From positions 1-64,000 of the IMG/VR virus record IMGVR_UViG_3300034356_000326: 64,000 nt of DNA. The stretch is one strand, 5' to 3'. Origin of the DNA: a virus. The notes beneath the pieces are model-generated. The model saw only the letters and a program-made list of their open reading frames with translations, did no database searches and was not told the DNA's origin. Of the stretch, positions 61,870 through 64,000 are shown in pieces; positions within the stretch are counted from its first letter, which is position 1; every line of letters starts with the position of its first letter. The position numbers and the translations under genes are program-made.

Positions 61870-62190
61870 ATGACGACAAAACAACAGAGTTCTGTTATTG
61901 CAGAAATTAAAAACTGGCTATTTCCTGGTATTGTTACAATCATTGGGATATTTGCTGGTATGACGTTAAAAGACATCAAAGATGACTTAGCTGAGGTAAA
62001 GTCAGATGTCAAAGCCCTAATGGCTCAATCTAATGTAGACAAGACACGTATAGACAACTTGGAAAGAGTAGTTTATAAAACAGCTACTTCTTTTCCTACT
62101 AGTATTCCTATAGAAACAAGAGTATTTAGAGAGATGGCTATGCTTCCTAACAATAAATTAATTATAAAAAATGAAAAAGTTCTTCTCTGA
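61870..62190 (+). CDS. Membrane-anchored coiled-coil protein of the lysis block
   Basis: A 106-residue protein. Residues ~16-32 (WLFPGIVTIIGIFAGMTL) are one membrane helix, followed by an acidic/basic coiled coil (DIKDDLAEVKSDVKALM) and a polar tail. The arrangement of a short cytoplasmic start, one helix and a coiled coil recalls small phage membrane proteins next to holins (for example haemolysin XhlA-like) and resembles the partial gene at 63762. It overlaps the next gene by 20 bp in another frame. It is likely a holin accessory or membrane-tethered lysis factor; the exact role is unproven. Confidence 0.7.
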   Translation: MTTKQQSSVIAEIKNWLFPGIVTIIGIFAGMTLKDIKDDLAEVKSDVKALMAQSNVDKTRIDNLERVVYKTATSFPTSIPIETRVFREMAMLPNNKLIIKNEKVLL

Positions 62191-62422
62191 TCTATTTGAT
62201 GATAACAATTCTATTAATGAGAAGGCTGTAATTGGATTTGCAGCTTTTATTATGATGATTATATTTGCTGTAGCAGACATTGTTACAGGGGCTATGAACC
62301 AACCATTGTTAGTTAATGAGTTTATATTTGACTCATTCAAAATATTAACAATAGCTTGCTTTGGTATAGCATCTGTTGATAAGTGGATAAACAAAAAAAA
62401 CCAAAATGAATCTGATGAATAA
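62171..62422 (+). CDS. Putative holin (two membrane helices)
   Basis: An 83-residue protein with two hydrophobic helices, about residues 20-41 (AVIGFAAFIMMIIFAVADIV) and 54-70 (FDSFKILTIACFGIASV), and a charged C-terminus (DKWINKKNQNESDE). Its size, helix number and position two genes before an endolysin are typical for a class II holin. It overlaps both neighbours (20 bp and 17 bp). The holin call rests on topology and context, not on a family motif. Confidence 0.7.
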   Translation: MKKFFSDLFDDNNSINEKAVIGFAAFIMMIIFAVADIVTGAMNQPLLVNEFIFDSFKILTIACFGIASVDKWINKKNQNESDE

Positions 62423-63008
62423 AATACTAGGTGCTATCATAGTTATACTATTGATGATTTTGTCTTTTGAAAAGAGTGGATGTAACGCTCCTCAAATAAA
62501 AGCTGACACTGTAACATTACATGATACAACTTGGCAGATACATGACTCATTGATTATCAAGAAGTTAAAGATCAAAGAGGTGATTCATGACACTCTTCCT
62601 CCTGAATACATAGCAGACACAAACTACCCTAAACTTAAAGCACAATATGATGCATTAGTTGTTTCCTATTTAGCAAAGAATATCTATGCTGACACAGTGA
62701 AACTAGATACTTTGGGCTATGTAGCTGTAGCTGATACAGTGTATAAGAATGAGATACATAGTAGATCTTACAAATACAACTACAAGATTCCTACAGTTAC
62801 TGTGACAAACACCATTACTAAATATGCTCCTGCTAAGGGGGCTCTGTTTATGGGTGGTGGGATTGCAGGTAACAAAAATGGTGTAGAATTGTTACAGGGA
62901 GGATTCTTATACAAATCTAAAAAAGATAAAGTTTTTGGATTAAACCTTGGTATAAATGGCAATAGTCAAATTATATATGGTGTTCAATCTTATTGGAAAA
63001 TTAAATAA
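62406..63008 (+). CDS. Spanin-like inner-membrane protein
   Basis: A 200-residue protein with one N-terminal membrane helix (ILGAIIVILLMILSF) and a Cys soon after (KSGCNAP), then a periplasm-type helical/beta region (DTVTLHDTTWQIHDSLIIKK, then KIKEVIHDTL) and a short beta-rich C-terminal domain (GALFMGGGIAGNKNGVELL). The lipobox is imperfect (Lys at -3), so a lipoprotein is uncertain. The start may be at 62406 or at the second Met at 62415. The location between the holin candidate and the endolysin suggests a spanin role in bridging the outer membrane, as is common in Bacteroidetes phages. Confidence 0.6.
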   Translation: MNLMNKILGAIIVILLMILSFEKSGCNAPQIKADTVTLHDTTWQIHDSLIIKKLKIKEVIHDTLPPEYIADTNYPKLKAQYDALVVSYLAKNIYADTVKLDTLGYVAVADTVYKNEIHSRSYKYNYKIPTVTVTNTITKYAPAKGALFMGGGIAGNKNGVELLQGGFLYKSKKDKVFGLNLGINGNSQIIYGVQSYWKIK

Positions 63009-63010
63009 TT

Positions 63011-63616
63011 ATGAACTTAGATAAATTAAAAGGACACATTCCTGATGGAGTGATTGCTCAGATTCCTGCTGTGCAGGAGAAGTTTGAGATCAATACACCT
63101 TTACGTTTAGCTCATTTCCTAGCACAAACAGGACATGAGTCAGGTGGATTCAAAGCTGTTTCAGAGAACTTAAACTATGGTGCTGCTGGTTTACAGAGCA
63201 TATTTAAGAAATACTTTACTGCTGAGAGTGCTAAGGAGTTTGAACGCAAACCTGAAAAGATTGCTAACATTGTCTATGCTAATCGTATGGGTAATGGACC
63301 TCAAGCAAGTGGAGAAGGATTTAAGTTTAGAGGACGTGGTTACATCCAGTTAACAGGAAAGGATAACTACACTGCTTTTGATAAAGTGGTAGAGGATGAC
63401 ATCTTAGCTAACCCAGAACTTGTAGCTACAAAGTACCCACTTTTATCTGCTGCTTGGTTCTTCCATAAGAATGGATTACATAAGATTGCTGATGAGGGAG
63501 CTACAGATGCTGTGGTAACCAAGGTGACTAAGCGTGTTAATGGTGGTACAATTGGTCTTGCTGATCGTATCAAACATTTTAATGAATACAACAACCTTTT
63601 AAATGGTAGTATATAA
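63011..63616 (+). CDS. Endolysin, GH19 (chitinase-like lysozyme)
   Basis: A 201-residue enzyme. The catalytic Glu E43 lies in QTGHESGGF, and the second characteristic block is RGRGYIQLTGKDNY; NRMGNG and the WFFHKNGL region complete the glycoside hydrolase 19 pattern used by many phages to cleave peptidoglycan glycan strands. It is a single catalytic domain without a cell-wall binding module or signal peptide, so it depends on a holin to reach the wall. The stop overlaps the next start by one base. It anchors the lysis block identification. Confidence 0.92.
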   Translation: MNLDKLKGHIPDGVIAQIPAVQEKFEINTPLRLAHFLAQTGHESGGFKAVSENLNYGAAGLQSIFKKYFTAESAKEFERKPEKIANIVYANRMGNGPQASGEGFKFRGRGYIQLTGKDNYTAFDKVVEDDILANPELVATKYPLLSAAWFFHKNGLHKIADEGATDAVVTKVTKRVNGGTIGLADRIKHFNEYNNLLNGSI

Positions 63617-63762
63617 TGGCTAACGCTAAGAAAAAACCTAAAGCAATGCGTAGCAGACGCTCTGGAGTTAAAAAAGCAGAACTATTAAAACATAACAGTG
63701 AGGTATTGTACAATGTATGGACAGCACTTAATGCTCAACAAGTTTTAAAAAACTATAAATAA
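63616..63762 (+). CDS. Small basic protein after endolysin
   Basis: This 48-residue ORF is read directly from the sequence: ATG at 63616, overlapping the endolysin stop by one base, and TAA at 63760-63762. It is strongly basic at the N-terminus (KKKPKAMRSRRSGVKK) and has a short helix (NVWTALNAQQVL). There is no membrane segment. One-base overlaps at both ends are the normal coupling style in this genome, supporting a real gene. Function unknown. Confidence 0.6.
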   Translation: MANAKKKPKAMRSRRSGVKKAELLKHNSEVLYNVWTALNAQQVLKNYK

Positions 63763-64000
63763 TGGCAGCAAAAAAAGAAACAAACATTTCAGCAAACCCT
63801 TTACCTATATCGTTTAAGGAGTTTGCTAAAAACCCAATAGTGGGCACCCTTTTCTTGGTGCTCATTGCTATTTCATACCTGTACATAGACGTTCGTACAA
63901 CATTCAAAGAGCAGGCAACTTCTCAGAATGTACGTATTGATAAGGTGGAAACTAGATTGGATAGAGTGCAGGAAGCACTTAGAGTGAGTGATTCAGCCAA
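63762..64000 (+). CDS. Membrane-anchored coiled-coil protein (3' truncated by window)
   Basis: The ORF starts at ATG 63762, one base into the previous stop, and continues past the window. The visible 79 residues have a polar start (AAKKETNISANPLPISF), one membrane helix (IVGTLFLVLIAISYLYI) and a coiled coil (QNVRIDKVETRLDRVQEAL). The topology is the same as in the protein at 61870, so it may be a second holin-accessory type protein. The complete length cannot be seen. Confidence 0.6.
   Translation, partial: MAAKKETNISANPLPISFKEFAKNPIVGTLFLVLIAISYLYIDVRTTFKEQATSQNVRIDKVETRLDRVQEALRVSDSA

Noticed and set aside
1-64000. Stop-codon reassignment (TAG recoding), known in some crAss-like phages
   Set aside because: TAG ends genes at 4481, 47540 and 53687 in places that fit neighbouring genes, and no gene is interrupted by in-frame TAG.

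Overview
The window is a continuous stretch of a tailed-phage genome that most resembles the virion half of a large crAss-like podovirus (order Crassvirales) infecting a member of the Bacteroidetes. Four things support this. First, a 4145-residue protein carries an RNA-polymerase active-site loop of the crAss type (DFDID at residues 3286-3290) and a zincin motif. Second, it is preceded by three large candidate cargo (ejection) proteins. Third, there is a ring / ring / muzzle-like tail series. Fourth, several intergenic regions carry the Bacteroidetes promoter signature (TTG or TTTG, about 20 nt, TAnnTTTG). The DNA is AT-rich, start codons lack clear Shine-Dalgarno sites, genes are tightly packed with many ATGA or TAATG junctions, and TAG is used as a normal stop. 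No tRNA, CRISPR array, integrase or insertion sequence was found, and no gap exceeds about 190 bp.

Layout. 1-3.7 kb: C-terminal part of the probable major capsid protein, a highly structured intergenic region, and three virion-module proteins, closed by a strong terminator. 3.8-10.7 kb: small virion proteins and a set of tail or fibre proteins (tail-collar fold, collagen-like fibre with an S74 chaperone domain, two paralogues with a shared N-terminus, one of them an Asp-box propeller, and a GPF-module protein), closed by a terminator. 10.8-21.1 kb: from a Bacteroidetes-type promoter, a metallophosphoesterase, ring-type tail proteins, an 1853-residue muzzle-like protein and two more GPF-module proteins. 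21.1-47.5 kb: five giant cargo proteins, including a protein with papain-like peptidase and ADP-ribosyltransferase-like signatures, glycine-zipper ejection proteins, the RNA polymerase/zincin giant and a protein with a PD-(D/E)XK nuclease signature. 47.7-53.0 kb: two long collagen-like fibres and a small tail protein. 53.1-61.3 kb: one forward 2OG oxygenase and a seven-gene leftward operon of glycosyltransferases and two further 2OG oxygenases. 61.4-64 kb: a DUF6165-like gene and a lysis block (membrane proteins, spanin-like protein, GH19 endolysin).

Main hypothesis. Three 2OG-Fe(II) oxygenases and at least five glycosyltransferases, one resembling TibC-type autotransporter heptosyltransferases, lie directly beside fibre genes made of Gly-Ser-Thr and Gly-Pro-Thr repeats, and several other virion proteins carry mucin-like Thr/Ser linkers. 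This could be a phage-encoded system that hydroxylates and O-glycosylates its own virion fibres. Modification of host surface glycans or of phage DNA bases are the alternatives. Family assignments come from motifs read by eye; no database search was run.
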